A DNA stretch of 56,578 nt from a virus, in IMG/VR virus record IMGVR_UViG_3300046616_000274, positions 1-56,578 of that record. The stretch is one strand, 5' to 3'. This document shows, piece by piece, positions 6,815 through 14,878 of this stretch. The stretch's first letter is position 1. Each line of letters begins with the position of its first letter. A model generated the notes under the pieces. The model saw only the letters and a list, made by a program, of their open reading frames with translations. It was not told the DNA's origin and searched no databases. The position numbers and the translations under genes are program-made.

Positions 6815-8416
6815 GTGGAAACGCAAGGACGATTTGATGACATGGCCTATGGGCCCATCGGAAAGGCAGTAAGCGACGCGATGCCGCACACCGAGGCGGA
6901 CCCTATCGGGGTTCTCGCGGGTGTGCTCGCGCTCTACTCGGCTGCATTGAACGGGCACGTCTTCCAGCCCAACGGCCGCCCGGTCGTGGTGTGGACGGCC
7001 CTTGCTGGACGCTCCAAGATCGGCCGTAAGGGCTATGCCCTCTCGACGGCTGAGGCCATCCTGAAATCGAGCATTGGTGACTTCCTGTCCGTCCACCGAC
7101 GGCAGGGAATCAGCTCGGGTCCGTCTCTCGTCAACGTGCTCGCGGAGCAGGTTGACCACTCGCTCACCACCGAGCACGGGGCAGACGGGCGAGTGATCAT
7201 CATTGAGGAGGAGTGGCAGACACAACTCAAGCGTACGAACCGCTGCCCTACCTTCTCGGGGGTGTTCCGCTCCGCTTGGGACGGAAAACCTGTGGTGAAC
7301 ACGACCAAGGGTAAGAAGCCGGGGGAGCGGGACGAACAGAGGGTGGACCGTCCTCAACTCGGTTTCCACGCACACATTCAGCCCGGCTCGTGGTCCCGGT
7401 TCATCTCCATTGCGGAGGCTGAGGGAGGTTCGTATAACCGCATCCTCCCGGTGATGGTCGAGCGGTCCAAGCTCCTGGAAACCATGGACGAGAACCCGCT
7501 TAACCACATTCCCGTTTCTCGCGCTCTCAAGAGCGCGTATGAGTGGGCCCGCAAAGAAGAACGCATCATGGTCTTGGGGCAGGCTGCCAGGAAGCGTTAT
7601 GACCAACTCCGTGCGCAGTATGAAGACGACTTGGCCGAACTGCCCGAGGCTGTCTCGTGCTTCATCGAGAGGTCTGACGAACAGGTGTTGCGGGTGGCTG
7701 CGGTATTCACTGCCGCTGCCAAGCGGACCACGATCAGTGTTGAGGCTCTTGAGGCTGCCCGCGCGTTCGTTGAATTCAGCATCGCGAGCGTAAAGCAGCT
7801 CATCTCCAACAAGGCCTCTGAGGCTGGCCGCAAGTTCGTCCCCCTGGACGACCGTATCCGGCGGGCACTGGTCACTCACGGGGGAGAGCAGACGCTCTCT
7901 CAGCTCTACCGGGTACTCGGGTCCGGCCGTTTCACCGCTCCGCAGATCAGGGCAGAGGTCGAGGCCATGCCTGATGTTGAGGTGGAGGTGATCACGGACC
8001 GGAGCACGGACGGGGGCAAGAGGACAGCAGGTTCCAAGCCGACCGTCGTTCGCCTGATCGACGTCCCCGAGGTGCCCGAGGCACCTGAGGCCGTGTCGGT
8101 CCCTGCCCCTCGTGCCAGTGAGGCAGAGGAACTCTTGGAGCTGTACGCGGCATGGGCCAGCAAGCCCGCCAACAAGGGGAAGAGCCTGGGGGACTTCCTG
8201 AGCAGTGCTCAGGGACAGGCCAAGCCTGTGGCGCGTAAGACCCCTGCCAAGCGGGCAGCGGCCACCAGGAAGGCCAGCACCACGGCCAGCAGCTCGGCCA
8301 CCAGGACGAGCGGCACGGTCACGGCGAAGGCCCGGAAGGCCCCCGCCCGAAAGGCTCCCGCGAAAAAGACCGTCCCTGCACAGAGGGATAATGCTTCGGC
8401 TACGGCTTCCGCCTAG
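6815..8416 (+). CDS. DUF3987-like primase-helicase ATPase with Lys/Ala-rich tail
   Basis: 533 residues from GTG 6815 (AGGAAGG upstream). Residues about 55-75 (VVVWTALAGRSKIGRKG) look like a variant Walker A loop and VIIIEEEW about 60 residues later like Walker B, in the layout of the DUF3987/YfjI ATPases of plasmids and phages. A helical middle domain follows. The last 90 residues are low-complexity and highly basic with PAKRAA- and KAPARKAPAKK-type repeats, like histone H1 or actinobacterial DNA-binding tails. I infer a DNA-bound ATPase in replication. The atypical P-loop (RKG in place of GK[ST]) may mean altered or lost ATP hydrolysis. Confidence 0.6.
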   Translation: METQGRFDDMAYGPIGKAVSDAMPHTEADPIGVLAGVLALYSAALNGHVFQPNGRPVVVWTALAGRSKIGRKGYALSTAEAILKSSIGDFLSVHRRQGISSGPSLVNVLAEQVDHSLTTEHGADGRVIIIEEEWQTQLKRTNRCPTFSGVFRSAWDGKPVVNTTKGKKPGERDEQRVDRPQLGFHAHIQPGSWSRFISIAEAEGGSYNRILPVMVERSKLLETMDENPLNHIPVSRALKSAYEWARKEERIMVLGQAARKRYDQLRAQYEDDLAELPEAVSCFIERSDEQVLRVAAVFTAAAKRTTISVEALEAARAFVEFSIASVKQLISNKASEAGRKFVPLDDRIRRALVTHGGEQTLSQLYRVLGSGRFTAPQIRAEVEAMPDVEVEVITDRSTDGGKRTAGSKPTVVRLIDVPEVPEAPEAVSVPAPRASEAEELLELYAAWASKPANKGKSLGDFLSSAQGQAKPVARKTPAKRAAATRKASTTASSSATRTSGTVTAKARKAPARKAPAKKTVPAQRDNASATASA

Positions 8417-8439
8417 TCGTACTTCTAGAAAGGCACAAC

Positions 8440-8928
8440 ATGAGCAACGAGACCCCCCGCTATTCCGTCAAGATGCCCAACGGCGTTCGGGAATGGCTGG
8501 ACGGAACCGGCGTAATGCAGGGCTCGGACGAGGGGGAACGGCCCTGCGTCAAGGAGGAGTTGGAAGGGCTCAAGTGGAACGCCAAGGGTGCATCGGGTGA
8601 GGTGAGCCTCTACACCCTCAGGTGGCTGGCAGACACGGTCTCGACCTACCTGGACTTCCCCGACCTCTCGACCTCCGCCCGGAAGGCGGCTCAGGCAGCG
8701 GCTGAGCGGTACGCGGCTGCATACGAGGAAGGCCGTAAGGCGGAGGCCCCGAAGGAGCCCGCCGGCACCACTCTGTCTGACGGCCTGGTGGTGCCTCCCT
8801 TCTACGGGAAGCCCGTCTATCACGTAAGGGACAAGGGGCGGATCGTCGGCTTCCTCTCGGTTGATGGCTTCGCCGCCATTGAGGACGTGCGGGAAGCACT
8901 GGGGAAGCTGAGCGGCACCAATGAGTGA
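8440..8928 (+). CDS. Hypothetical protein
   Basis: 162 residues from ATG 8440 (AGAAAGG upstream), 23 bases after the ATPase gene. The middle is Ala-rich and helical (ARKAAQAAAERYAAAYEEGRK), and the last part (YHVRDKGRIVGFLSVDGFAAIEDVREALG) looks like a small alpha/beta domain. No family recognised. Confidence 0.65.
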   Translation: MSNETPRYSVKMPNGVREWLDGTGVMQGSDEGERPCVKEELEGLKWNAKGASGEVSLYTLRWLADTVSTYLDFPDLSTSARKAAQAAAERYAAAYEEGRKAEAPKEPAGTTLSDGLVVPPFYGKPVYHVRDKGRIVGFLSVDGFAAIEDVREALGKLSGTNE

Positions 8929-9217
8929 GGCACCTCCCCTGAGGGTCCGCAGGAAGGAGTACCCGCCCTTTGGGGCTATGCCCCAAGACATTGAGTGGCT
9001 CGACCACACGACGGATTGGGAGGGCGCAATAGAGAGCATGGCGGAACAGGCAAAGGTGATCCGCTATGCGGGACGACTCGGGGAGTACACGGTTCGCCTC
9101 GGGTGGAACAAGAACGAGTGGGAGGTGATCCTCACGCATCGAGAGACCTTTGATGCGGCGGGGCAGCCTACTCGACGTCACGAGTTGAGAAGGAAGGGAA
9201 AGCAGCGTGCCGCGTAA
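8921..9217 (+). CDS. Hypothetical protein
   Basis: 98 residues from ATG 8921, overlapping the preceding gene by 8 bases. Basic C-terminus (RRHELRRKGKQRAA). Overlaps at both ends indicate translational coupling. No family recognised. Confidence 0.6.
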   Translation: MSEAPPLRVRRKEYPPFGAMPQDIEWLDHTTDWEGAIESMAEQAKVIRYAGRLGEYTVRLGWNKNEWEVILTHRETFDAAGQPTRRHELRRKGKQRAA

Positions 9218-9557
9218 GAGCGCGACGGTTTACCGGTTCCCGGTATTCCTGAAAGAGGGAGACTGGCAGTACCTCATATCGGGGTGGGAGGCACGGCGTA
9301 GACGCCTCCGGTCGGCTAAGTCGATGGAGCGTTACTCGTCCATTGACCGGGAACTCTCGGCCACCACGGCGGATGCCTACCCCGATAAGGACGAAACGAA
9401 GTACGTGGTTTACCTCCGCATGGAGGACTTCAAGTACGTAACGGACTCGGTCCGCTTCGTGCCTGTCATGAGTAGGGACAGGGACGCGGTGGACAGGATC
9501 GCTCAGGAGATCGCCGGATCACACGGGGACGCGACTCCGTGGGAAACGGAGGACTGA
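9207..9557 (+). CDS. Hypothetical protein containing an in-gene ATGAGTAG hairpin
   Basis: 116 residues from GTG 9207, overlapping the previous gene by 11 bases. Basic first half (WEARRRRLRSAKS), acidic second half. No family recognised. The codons for VMSRDR near residue 88 coincide with a perfect 6-bp ATGAGTAG stem-loop (9462-9482), the only member of that family found inside a gene. Confidence 0.6.
   Translation: MPRKSATVYRFPVFLKEGDWQYLISGWEARRRRLRSAKSMERYSSIDRELSATTADAYPDKDETKYVVYLRMEDFKYVTDSVRFVPVMSRDRDAVDRIAQEIAGSHGDATPWETED
9462..9482 (+). other. ATGAGTAG stem-loop 5 (within a gene)
   Basis: CCTGTC (9462-9467), loop ATGAGTAGG (9468-9476), GACAGG (9477-9482). Same loop as the intergenic members but with a shorter stem. 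Confidence 0.5.
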
Positions 9558-9560
9558 GAC

Positions 9561-9695
9561 GTGTCAGCGACTGACAAAAGCGTGCCCCCTCCGGGTCCCT
9601 CGGGGATGCCCCAGGTAAGACCCCTCAGAGCGGTACAGGGCAGGTACACGCAACTTTGCCGGAAGTGGTCGGCAGAGGCTCAGAGACAGCAATAG
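9561..9695 (+). CDS. Possible small protein
   Basis: 44 residues from GTG 9561, three bases after the preceding stop, with GGAGG about 8-10 bases upstream. Pro-rich start and basic end (CRKWSAEAQRQQ). The start lies on a small hairpin (TGTCAG-CGA-CTGACA), which weakens the case. The remaining bases to 9821 hold two further hairpins and the Lsr2 gene leader. Confidence 0.35.
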   Translation: MSATDKSVPPPGPSGMPQVRPLRAVQGRYTQLCRKWSAEAQRQQ

Positions 9696-9821
9696 ACACG
9701 GCGTGTCAATGTCGTAGTTCAATCTTCACGCAATCGATACAGGGCCCCCGGCAAAGAGTGCTCGGGCGGCCCTTCTTTATGGTTCCCTTATGGGGAACCC
9801 GGAACGAAAGAGGCACCTGTT

Positions 9822-10172
9822 ATGGCTCAGAAGGTCATCACCACCCTGATTGACGACCTGGACGGCGGAGAGGCTCACGAGTCGCTTACCTTCGGCCTTG
9901 ACGGCAAGTCGTATGAGATCGACCTGTCCGAGGTCAACGCGGACAAGCTCCGGGAGCTGCTGGCCCCGTTCGTCAAGGTGGGACGTCGCAAGTCCTCCGC
10001 CGGCACCCTGCCCAAGCAGGTCACTCGGGGGGCGAACAAGACCGTGAGCAGTGCGCTTGGTGTCGACCCGCAGGAAGCCCGCGCATGGGCCAAGGAGAAC
10101 GGCTTTGAGGTGAGCGACCGGGGCCGCGTCCCGCGTCCGATCCTGGAGGCCTTCGCCAAGGCCACCGCGTAA
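9822..10172 (+). CDS. Lsr2-family nucleoid-associated protein
   Basis: 116 residues from ATG 9822. The N-terminal oligomerisation domain (MAQKVITTLIDDLDGGEA...TFGLDGKSYEIDLS) and the C-terminal AT-hook-like DNA-binding domain (ARAWAKENGFEVSDRGRVP, with the RGR minor-groove motif) match actinobacterial Lsr2 at full length. Lsr2 is an H-NS-like silencer of AT-rich foreign DNA. A phage copy could silence prophage or host genes, or interfere with host Lsr2 by forming mixed oligomers. It has its own leader and is followed by a strong hairpin. Confidence 0.9.
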   Translation: MAQKVITTLIDDLDGGEAHESLTFGLDGKSYEIDLSEVNADKLRELLAPFVKVGRRKSSAGTLPKQVTRGANKTVSSALGVDPQEARAWAKENGFEVSDRGRVPRPILEAFAKATA

Positions 10173-10195
10173 CCCTCAGTTCCACCACTGGCAAC

Positions 10196-10226
10196 GGCCT
10201 CCCGCCCTCACAATGGGCGGGGGGCC
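10196..10226 (+). terminator. Terminator-like hairpin after Lsr2
   Basis: GGCCTCCCGCCC (10196-10207) pairs with GGGCGGGGGGCC (10215-10226), followed by GCTTTC. Probably ends or attenuates the Lsr2 transcript. Confidence 0.55.
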
Positions 10227-10253
10227 GCTTTCGTCTCCGGGAGGGGAAAGAGC

Positions 10254-10568
10254 ATGAGCACCATTTCGCAGGAACGTAAGTACTTCCTTGAGGACCTGAC
10301 GGAGAAGTACGGGAAGGCCTATGCCCGCGTCATCGGGACCATGGGAGGCCTTGAGTACCGAGGCAAGGACGAGAAGAACCGCACCTCCCGCCGTGTCCTC
10401 GGGGCCCGGCTCGACGGCTTCCGACAGTCCGCAGTGATCATCTTGACCTCGGACGAGTACAACGAGGTCCAGAACGAGGACCAGGGCGAGGAGCTGGTGA
10501 AGCGTCACCGGGCCGGTTTCGCTGAAGCCATCGCCAAGGACGAAGCGGACCGGGCGGCCTGGATATGA
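10254..10568 (+). CDS. Hypothetical protein
   Basis: 104 residues from ATG 10254 (GGGAGGGG upstream). Charged, helical; begins MSTISQERKYFLEDLTEKYGKAYARVIG. Its last bases overlap the next start as ATGA. No family recognised. Confidence 0.65.
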   Translation: MSTISQERKYFLEDLTEKYGKAYARVIGTMGGLEYRGKDEKNRTSRRVLGARLDGFRQSAVIILTSDEYNEVQNEDQGEELVKRHRAGFAEAIAKDEADRAAWI

Positions 10569-10756
10569 GCAAGGCTCGCACGGTTGAGGAAGTCCAGGTG
10601 GGAGACCTGATCGACGCGGGTCGACCGGAGGGGGACGCGGTATGGGTGACAGTGGTTGCCGTGGAGATCGGCGAACAGGTGGAGACTCCCGTACTCATTC
10701 ACACCGAGGAACTGGCCTTTCCTCTGGTGGCACAGTTCGGGGAAGAGATTGACTGA
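10565..10756 (+). CDS. Hypothetical small protein, last left-arm gene
   Basis: 63 residues from ATG 10565. A small acidic beta-rich protein (VQVGDLIDAGRPEGDAVWVTVVAVEIGEQVE). It ends the rightward left-arm genes, 17 bases before the bidirectional terminator. Confidence 0.6.
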   Translation: MSKARTVEEVQVGDLIDAGRPEGDAVWVTVVAVEIGEQVETPVLIHTEELAFPLVAQFGEEID

Positions 10757-10773
10757 CTAGGCCTGAAACGACG

Positions 10774-10805
10774 AAAAGCCCCCTGCCAAATGGCAGGGGG
10801 CTTTT
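10774..10805. terminator. Bidirectional intrinsic terminator
   Basis: AAAAGCCCCCTGCC and GGCAGGGGGCTTTT form a near-perfect stem around a 4-base loop, with T-runs on both strands. It lies between the convergent left-arm genes (+) and lysis cassette (-) and can stop transcription in both directions. Confidence 0.9.
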
Positions 10806-10856
10806 CTGTTTTCTCTCTCACCCTAGACGGACCCCTCCGCCTAAGACGTTGGGGGA

Positions 10857-11096
10857 CTAGTCGAGTCCCTTGACCTCATCCGCAAAGGGAGAGTCGGCGT
10901 ACAGGGCCCGCACGGTCTTGGTGTCCTCGTGCACCGAGGCAATCACACCGACACCGAGAAGGGCCGCAGACGTGCTTACGAGGGCCTCCCACGGGACGTT
11001 AGGCCACAGGAGCACGAGGGCCGGAACGAGGGCCGAGAGAACGGCGTAGACGCGTACGCCGTGCTTGGACAGGAAGGAGCTAAGAGCGCTGATAAG
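10857..11096 (-). CDS. Holin-like protein lacking a standard start codon
   Basis: An open frame of 79 residues directly after the endolysin, with two predicted membrane helices (VYAVLSALVPALVLLWPNV and ALVSTSAALLGVGVIASV), a basic start (SKHGVRVY) and the charged tail HEDTKTVRALYADSP typical of small actinophage holins. Nothing in frame is ATG, GTG or TTG; a stop lies just upstream. GAGG is suitably spaced from an ATC at 11093. Alternatively, removing one C of the CC at 11096-11097 would put ATG 11100 in frame (M-L-I-S-A-L). So it is either a rare AUC start, a +1 shift, a broken gene or a sequencing error. Confidence 0.6.
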   Translation of the reverse strand, partial: LISALSSFLSKHGVRVYAVLSALVPALVLLWPNVPWEALVSTSAALLGVGVIASVHEDTKTVRALYADSPFADEVKGLD

Positions 11097-11128
11097 GCAT
11101 CACCTCTGAGAACTGGGAAGGGCAGGGG

Positions 11129-11992
11129 TCAGGAGAACAGGAGCTTCCAAGTGAGCGGACCGGGGTAGCCGTCCGCGTCCCCCTTGAGTTCCTTGTGAGC
11201 AAGCTGGAAGGCCTTAACCGCAGCCTTGTCCACTGCGGTCCAGGTCGGGCCTGGACCCTGCTTGTAGAAGCGTCCATAGCCCTTCTTGACGAGCTGCGTA
11301 CCGAGCTGAGTTACGTACTTGTTCTTCGCTCCCGCGCGGAAGTACACGGCCCCAGGGAAGGCAGGGACGGACGGCTTAGGGGCTGGCTTCGTCGGTGGCT
11401 TGCTGGTCCCCGTCGATGCCTTAGGGGCCGCAGCAAACAGAGCCTTGACGTCAATGTGCCCGGGGTCCCAGTGGTCATTTCCAGGAATGTTGCAGTGCCC
11501 GTAATGGCCACCCTCGGTGAGCCAGACATCGCGAGTGCGCTTGGCGCCAGCATCGCCGTACTTGCTCGCCAGAGCACCCATGGGGAAAACGTCGGGGACA
11601 CCCCAACCGCGGATTGCCTCCATAAGGGCCTTGAAGTTCTTTCCAGGCTTCCAATACCCGGTGAATGGGGTACCCGCCTTACCGAGAACCTCAATCTGAA
11701 TACACACCTTGCCCACGCGGTTCGTACGCGTGGAGCCGTCATTCGCGAGAGCGCGAGCGGACTCGTTCAGGGGGCCGAACTGTCCAAGTCGGTCGGTCGT
11801 TGGGTCGTACAGGATGTGAGGCTCAAAGGTCTCCGCGATCAGGTACTTAGCAACGGAGTTGAAAGCAGCGTCGCCGGCACCGGACTCGGTGGTGTGCCAG
11901 ACGACACGGGCAGGGGAATTCGGCTTGTCCATCGCGCCACCGATAGAGCCGTCTCCGAGACGCTCAGCGCCAGGAATCCACAGGGTACCCAT
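11129..11992 (-). CDS. Endolysin: N-acetylmuramoyl-L-alanine amidase
   Basis: 287 residues. The N-terminal two-thirds is an Amidase_2/PGRP-type zinc amidase: VVWHTTESG gives the first zinc His (about residue 33), GHYGHCNIPGNDHWDPG (about 162-178) the later His and catalytic region. A Pro/Lys-rich linker (PPTKPAPKPS) follows, then a C-terminal peptidoglycan-binding domain (VTQLGTQLVKKGYG...AVKAFQLAHK). It cleaves the amide between muramic acid and the stem peptide at lysis. ATG 11992 overlaps the upstream stop as TAATG, within a lysis cassette with a membrane protein upstream and a holin-like frame downstream. Confidence 0.9.
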   Translation of the reverse strand: MGTLWIPGAERLGDGSIGGAMDKPNSPARVVWHTTESGAGDAAFNSVAKYLIAETFEPHILYDPTTDRLGQFGPLNESARALANDGSTRTNRVGKVCIQIEVLGKAGTPFTGYWKPGKNFKALMEAIRGWGVPDVFPMGALASKYGDAGAKRTRDVWLTEGGHYGHCNIPGNDHWDPGHIDVKALFAAAPKASTGTSKPPTKPAPKPSVPAFPGAVYFRAGAKNKYVTQLGTQLVKKGYGRFYKQGPGPTWTAVDKAAVKAFQLAHKELKGDADGYPGPLTWKLLFS

Positions 11993-12276
11993 TAGTCCTC
12001 CAAGGGGTCAGAAGTCATCCGCAGTGCGGTAAGTCGTGTGGGGTCGAGAGAAGTAAGAAGGGTGATCAGACGGGCGTTATCCCGCTCAATGTGCGTAAGC
12101 CGGTTCTTGATCTCCTTGAGGTCGTTCTCAAGGCGTTCAGCACGGGCCTTCTGGGCTTCGGCCTCTTCCTTCCAGACCCGAGCGGTATTGGTTCGGAAGG
12201 CTGCGAGGATCACGACCAGGGCCGCAATGAAGGTCGCTACTGGACCCGAGAAGGAGAAGAATTCAGACAGGGTCAT
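11992..12276 (-). CDS. Lysis-cassette membrane protein with coiled coil
   Basis: 94 residues from ATG 12276, chosen for GGAGG 5 bases upstream. One N-terminal membrane helix (GPVATFIAALVVILAAF) precedes a long charged coiled coil (EEAEAQKARAERLENDLKEIKNRL). This architecture and its place before the endolysin suggest a second holin, antiholin or spanin-like factor; the exact role is not evident from sequence. Confidence 0.7.
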   Translation of the reverse strand: MTLSEFFSFSGPVATFIAALVVILAAFRTNTARVWKEEAEAQKARAERLENDLKEIKNRLTHIERDNARLITLLTSLDPTRLTALRMTSDPLED

Positions 12277-12298
12277 GAGGCCTCCACGAGGCATGCAA

Positions 12299-12322
12299 AA
12301 GGCGGCCCCGAGGGGCCGCCAT
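12299..12322 (-). terminator. Intrinsic terminator before lysis cassette
   Basis: On the minus strand GGCGGCCCC pairs with GGGGCCGCC (12301-12320) and is followed by TTTT. It lies between the CHAP-peptidase tail gene and the lysis genes and could reduce read-through into lysis. Confidence 0.65.
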
Positions 12323-12342
12323 TACGTGTGGGGGAAGTCTGC

Positions 12343-13326
12343 TTACGCAGGTGCAATCGTGGTGACAGTGCCGCTAGAGCCTCGCCACTTGAGTGCACCG
12401 GCCTGAGAGAACAGGACTCCGCCACCCGTCGCATTCGTGGTCGGGGCAGTCGTAGCGTTCTTGATGCCGATTACGCCGGAACCTCCACCAACATCCGCAG
12501 TCGCAGAACCGAACTGAGCGTTAGTGGAGAACGAGGTAGTACCTCGGTGAATGACTTCACCGGTACCCGTGATCTCGAACCGGGCAATGCCGTCAGCGTC
12601 CTTGACTAGGACGAGCTGAGCCGGACCGTTCAGGGTCGTGAAGCCCAGGATCTCCAGAGCGACCGTCAGAGCCTCGTTCTGCTGGATGTAGTTACGGCCT
12701 GAGTGAGCGGCGCCGTTGACCGTGAGCGTCTCGGCCACGAGGTTCTGAACCGCCACAGCACCGGCAGTCAGCTCAGCGGGACCAGGGCCCGCGTGTGCAA
12801 CCGCGTAGGTGTAGCCGGCAACACCCTTCTTCGCGGTGTCAGCCGTGATAATGCCTTCCGCGTACGCGGGCAGCCCGTATCCGTAGACATTCGCGTCAGA
12901 GCGCTTGCGCTTACGGATGTAAACCCCGTCGCCCTCGGCGCTTCCGTTGTCGTTTGTATTGGCCTCTACGGCCCAAATGTAAGTTGCGTCGTAGGCAATT
13001 ACGATCCCGGTATGGTCCTGTCCGGAAGTGCCGTACATCGCTTGCGCGCCAATAGCGGGATACCAGGACCAGCGACCCGCAGTGTTGAACCACGTCACCG
13101 CAGCGGAGCAATCCGCAGTGCGAGGGAAGAGTGAAGCCACACCAGCTCGCATTGCAACCCAACTCGTGAACGTCGCGCACCAGGACTGGCCCTGTGCCCA
13201 AGTCAGGCCGGGCACCTCAAGGGCGTATCGGGTGACATTGTTCCAACCACCCTCTACATATCCCTCGCGTACACCGACCTGAGACTTAGCAACGGCAATA
13301 ACCTGTGCCATCTGAGAATTTGCCAT
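12343..13326 (-). CDS. Tail-associated CHAP-type peptidase with fibre-like C-terminus
   Basis: 327 residues. The N-terminal half resembles a CHAP/NlpC-type amidohydrolase-peptidase: catalytic Cys in QSWCATFTSWV (about residue 49), His in GQDHTGIVIAY (about 105), then EANTNDNG. The C-terminal half is a phage tail-fibre type region ending TTAPTTNATGGGVLF...LKWRGSSGTVTTIAPA, which I recognise from Streptomyces phage minor tail proteins. It could degrade peptidoglycan during entry rather than at release. It sits between the other tail genes and the lysis cassette. Confidence 0.75.
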   Translation of the reverse strand: MANSQMAQVIAVAKSQVGVREGYVEGGWNNVTRYALEVPGLTWAQGQSWCATFTSWVAMRAGVASLFPRTADCSAAVTWFNTAGRWSWYPAIGAQAMYGTSGQDHTGIVIAYDATYIWAVEANTNDNGSAEGDGVYIRKRKRSDANVYGYGLPAYAEGIITADTAKKGVAGYTYAVAHAGPGPAELTAGAVAVQNLVAETLTVNGAAHSGRNYIQQNEALTVALEILGFTTLNGPAQLVLVKDADGIARFEITGTGEVIHRGTTSFSTNAQFGSATADVGGGSGVIGIKNATTAPTTNATGGGVLFSQAGALKWRGSSGTVTTIAPA

Positions 13327-13337
13327 GGGTCCCCCTA

Positions 13338-14867
13338 TTAGCTGTTGAGGAGAGCGGTAAGCACTCCCGCCATGTAGGAGTGACCAGCGTCAGAAACAAG
13401 CACGGCGTCAGTTCCTGCCGTGCCGGGGGCAGACGAGTTGCCCCAGTAGCCGAGCGAATTCCAGAAGTTCCAGGAGTTACGGCCGAGATTCCAGAAGTCG
13501 ACCACCGCGGCTTCAAATGTGTTCGCCAGGGCGTACGTCCGGTCAGCGAAGTCCTGGAATCGGTACCCCTGCAAGTCGGCAAGGCCGATGTGAGGCAGCA
13601 CAAAGACAATGTCAGTGGCTCCCGTATTCGAACCGCCGTCCTTGACCTGGGAAAGGTGCTGACGGACCTGGGAAGCCCAGGTGTCGACGGCAACACCGTC
13701 AATGACGTCCTGAACGCTTACGCCATAGATCAGGAGATCAGCAGGGTACTGGCCCCCACCGTTCCAATCGACCTTCCCACTCGGGAGGTACTGAGCGGCA
13801 TTCGCATTCTTCTTACCGAAGTTGTTGACCACAACGCCGGACGAGTTCTCAGCGCTCACACCACAGAGGGAGAGGTACTTTCCAGCGGTACCCGTGTGCG
13901 TGATCTTGACCGTGTGGGAACCGGCGCTCAGGCCGGTGACAGTCGTCTTGAGGACCGTCAGACCGGTAGAGGTCGAGTCGGTGACAGTGACCGCCGTAGC
14001 TCCGTCGATGGAGTACGTCCAGGAGGAGCGGTTCCCGTCGCCTCCCAGGGTGTAGATGGTCACCGAGGTGCCGCGTACGGTCCAGGTCATCGAGCTGCCG
14101 TTGGTCGAGCTGTAGACGTAGCCCCAGCCCGGTCCTACGGGGTAGCCACCGACCGCCCAAGTGCCCGTCTGGGCAACGAGGCCTCCACTGGAAGTCCATT
14201 GGGTGATAGCCGCTGAGTCGTTGCCCGCAATGCCGTTGGCGCTGACGAGAGCGGAGACGAAGCCTGAGCCCCCATCTCCGTTGACGCTCTGGACACTGGC
14301 CCCCAGGACACCGGGCCAAGACTTGGTCACGAGGTTGGAGGCGTAGAAGCCGACAGCGGTAGAGCCTCCGATGACAGCAATGGACGCCTTACCCGTTCCG
14401 GCCTTCGCTGCGGCCCTCTTGGGGCGCCAGAACTCCCCCCACTGTCGAGGGACGGCAACACCCTTACCGGTGGCCTTGCCGTTGGGGGTCACCAGCCAGC
14501 CGGCATCCGAGAGCTTCACGAAGGTGGCGTCCGCGTAAGCCCGGTCCCCGTGAGGGTCCGGGACGAGGTTCGCAACGTGGTTCTTCAGTCGGGTGCCGAT
14601 GTCGATTGGGGTGATGGCGACTCGGCCAGCCCCAAAGTCCACCCACAGAACCTCAACACCATCCGGACCGTTGAAGGTTGGGATCATTCCCTGATCGTTG
14701 GCAACGAGCTGACCAATCGCATTGCCGTTAGCGTCGGTAAGGTCCGTGAGCTGTGCCGCGCTCATTCCAGGACCGTCCCAGACGGTACCCATTGCACCTG
14801 GCACACGAGAGCCGTTGACGCTCTCGGCTACGTCAGAGGCAGTGCCCCCGAACTGATTACGAGCCAT
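13338..14867 (-). CDS. Minor tail protein with SGNH/GDSL hydrolase domain
   Basis: 509 residues. An N-terminal structural part (to about residue 150) leads into an SGNH-hydrolase-like domain: IAVIGGSTAVGFY (block with nucleophile Ser, about 165) and a C-terminal DAGHSYMAG (DxxH, about 494). A beta-rich insert (about 240-330) interrupts it. Such tail domains deacetylate or de-esterify surface glycans at adsorption. It lies in the baseplate/fibre cluster. Substrate unknown. Confidence 0.7.
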   Translation of the reverse strand: MARNQFGGTASDVAESVNGSRVPGAMGTVWDGPGMSAAQLTDLTDANGNAIGQLVANDQGMIPTFNGPDGVEVLWVDFGAGRVAITPIDIGTRLKNHVANLVPDPHGDRAYADATFVKLSDAGWLVTPNGKATGKGVAVPRQWGEFWRPKRAAAKAGTGKASIAVIGGSTAVGFYASNLVTKSWPGVLGASVQSVNGDGGSGFVSALVSANGIAGNDSAAITQWTSSGGLVAQTGTWAVGGYPVGPGWGYVYSSTNGSSMTWTVRGTSVTIYTLGGDGNRSSWTYSIDGATAVTVTDSTSTGLTVLKTTVTGLSAGSHTVKITHTGTAGKYLSLCGVSAENSSGVVVNNFGKKNANAAQYLPSGKVDWNGGGQYPADLLIYGVSVQDVIDGVAVDTWASQVRQHLSQVKDGGSNTGATDIVFVLPHIGLADLQGYRFQDFADRTYALANTFEAAVVDFWNLGRNSWNFWNSLGYWGNSSAPGTAGTDAVLVSDAGHSYMAGVLTALLNS

Positions 14868-14878
14868 GTGCTACCGCC

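Noticed and set aside
6770-7879. Minus-strand frame opposite the primase-helicase-like gene
   Set aside because: Antisense to a gene with recognisable motifs; no family features.
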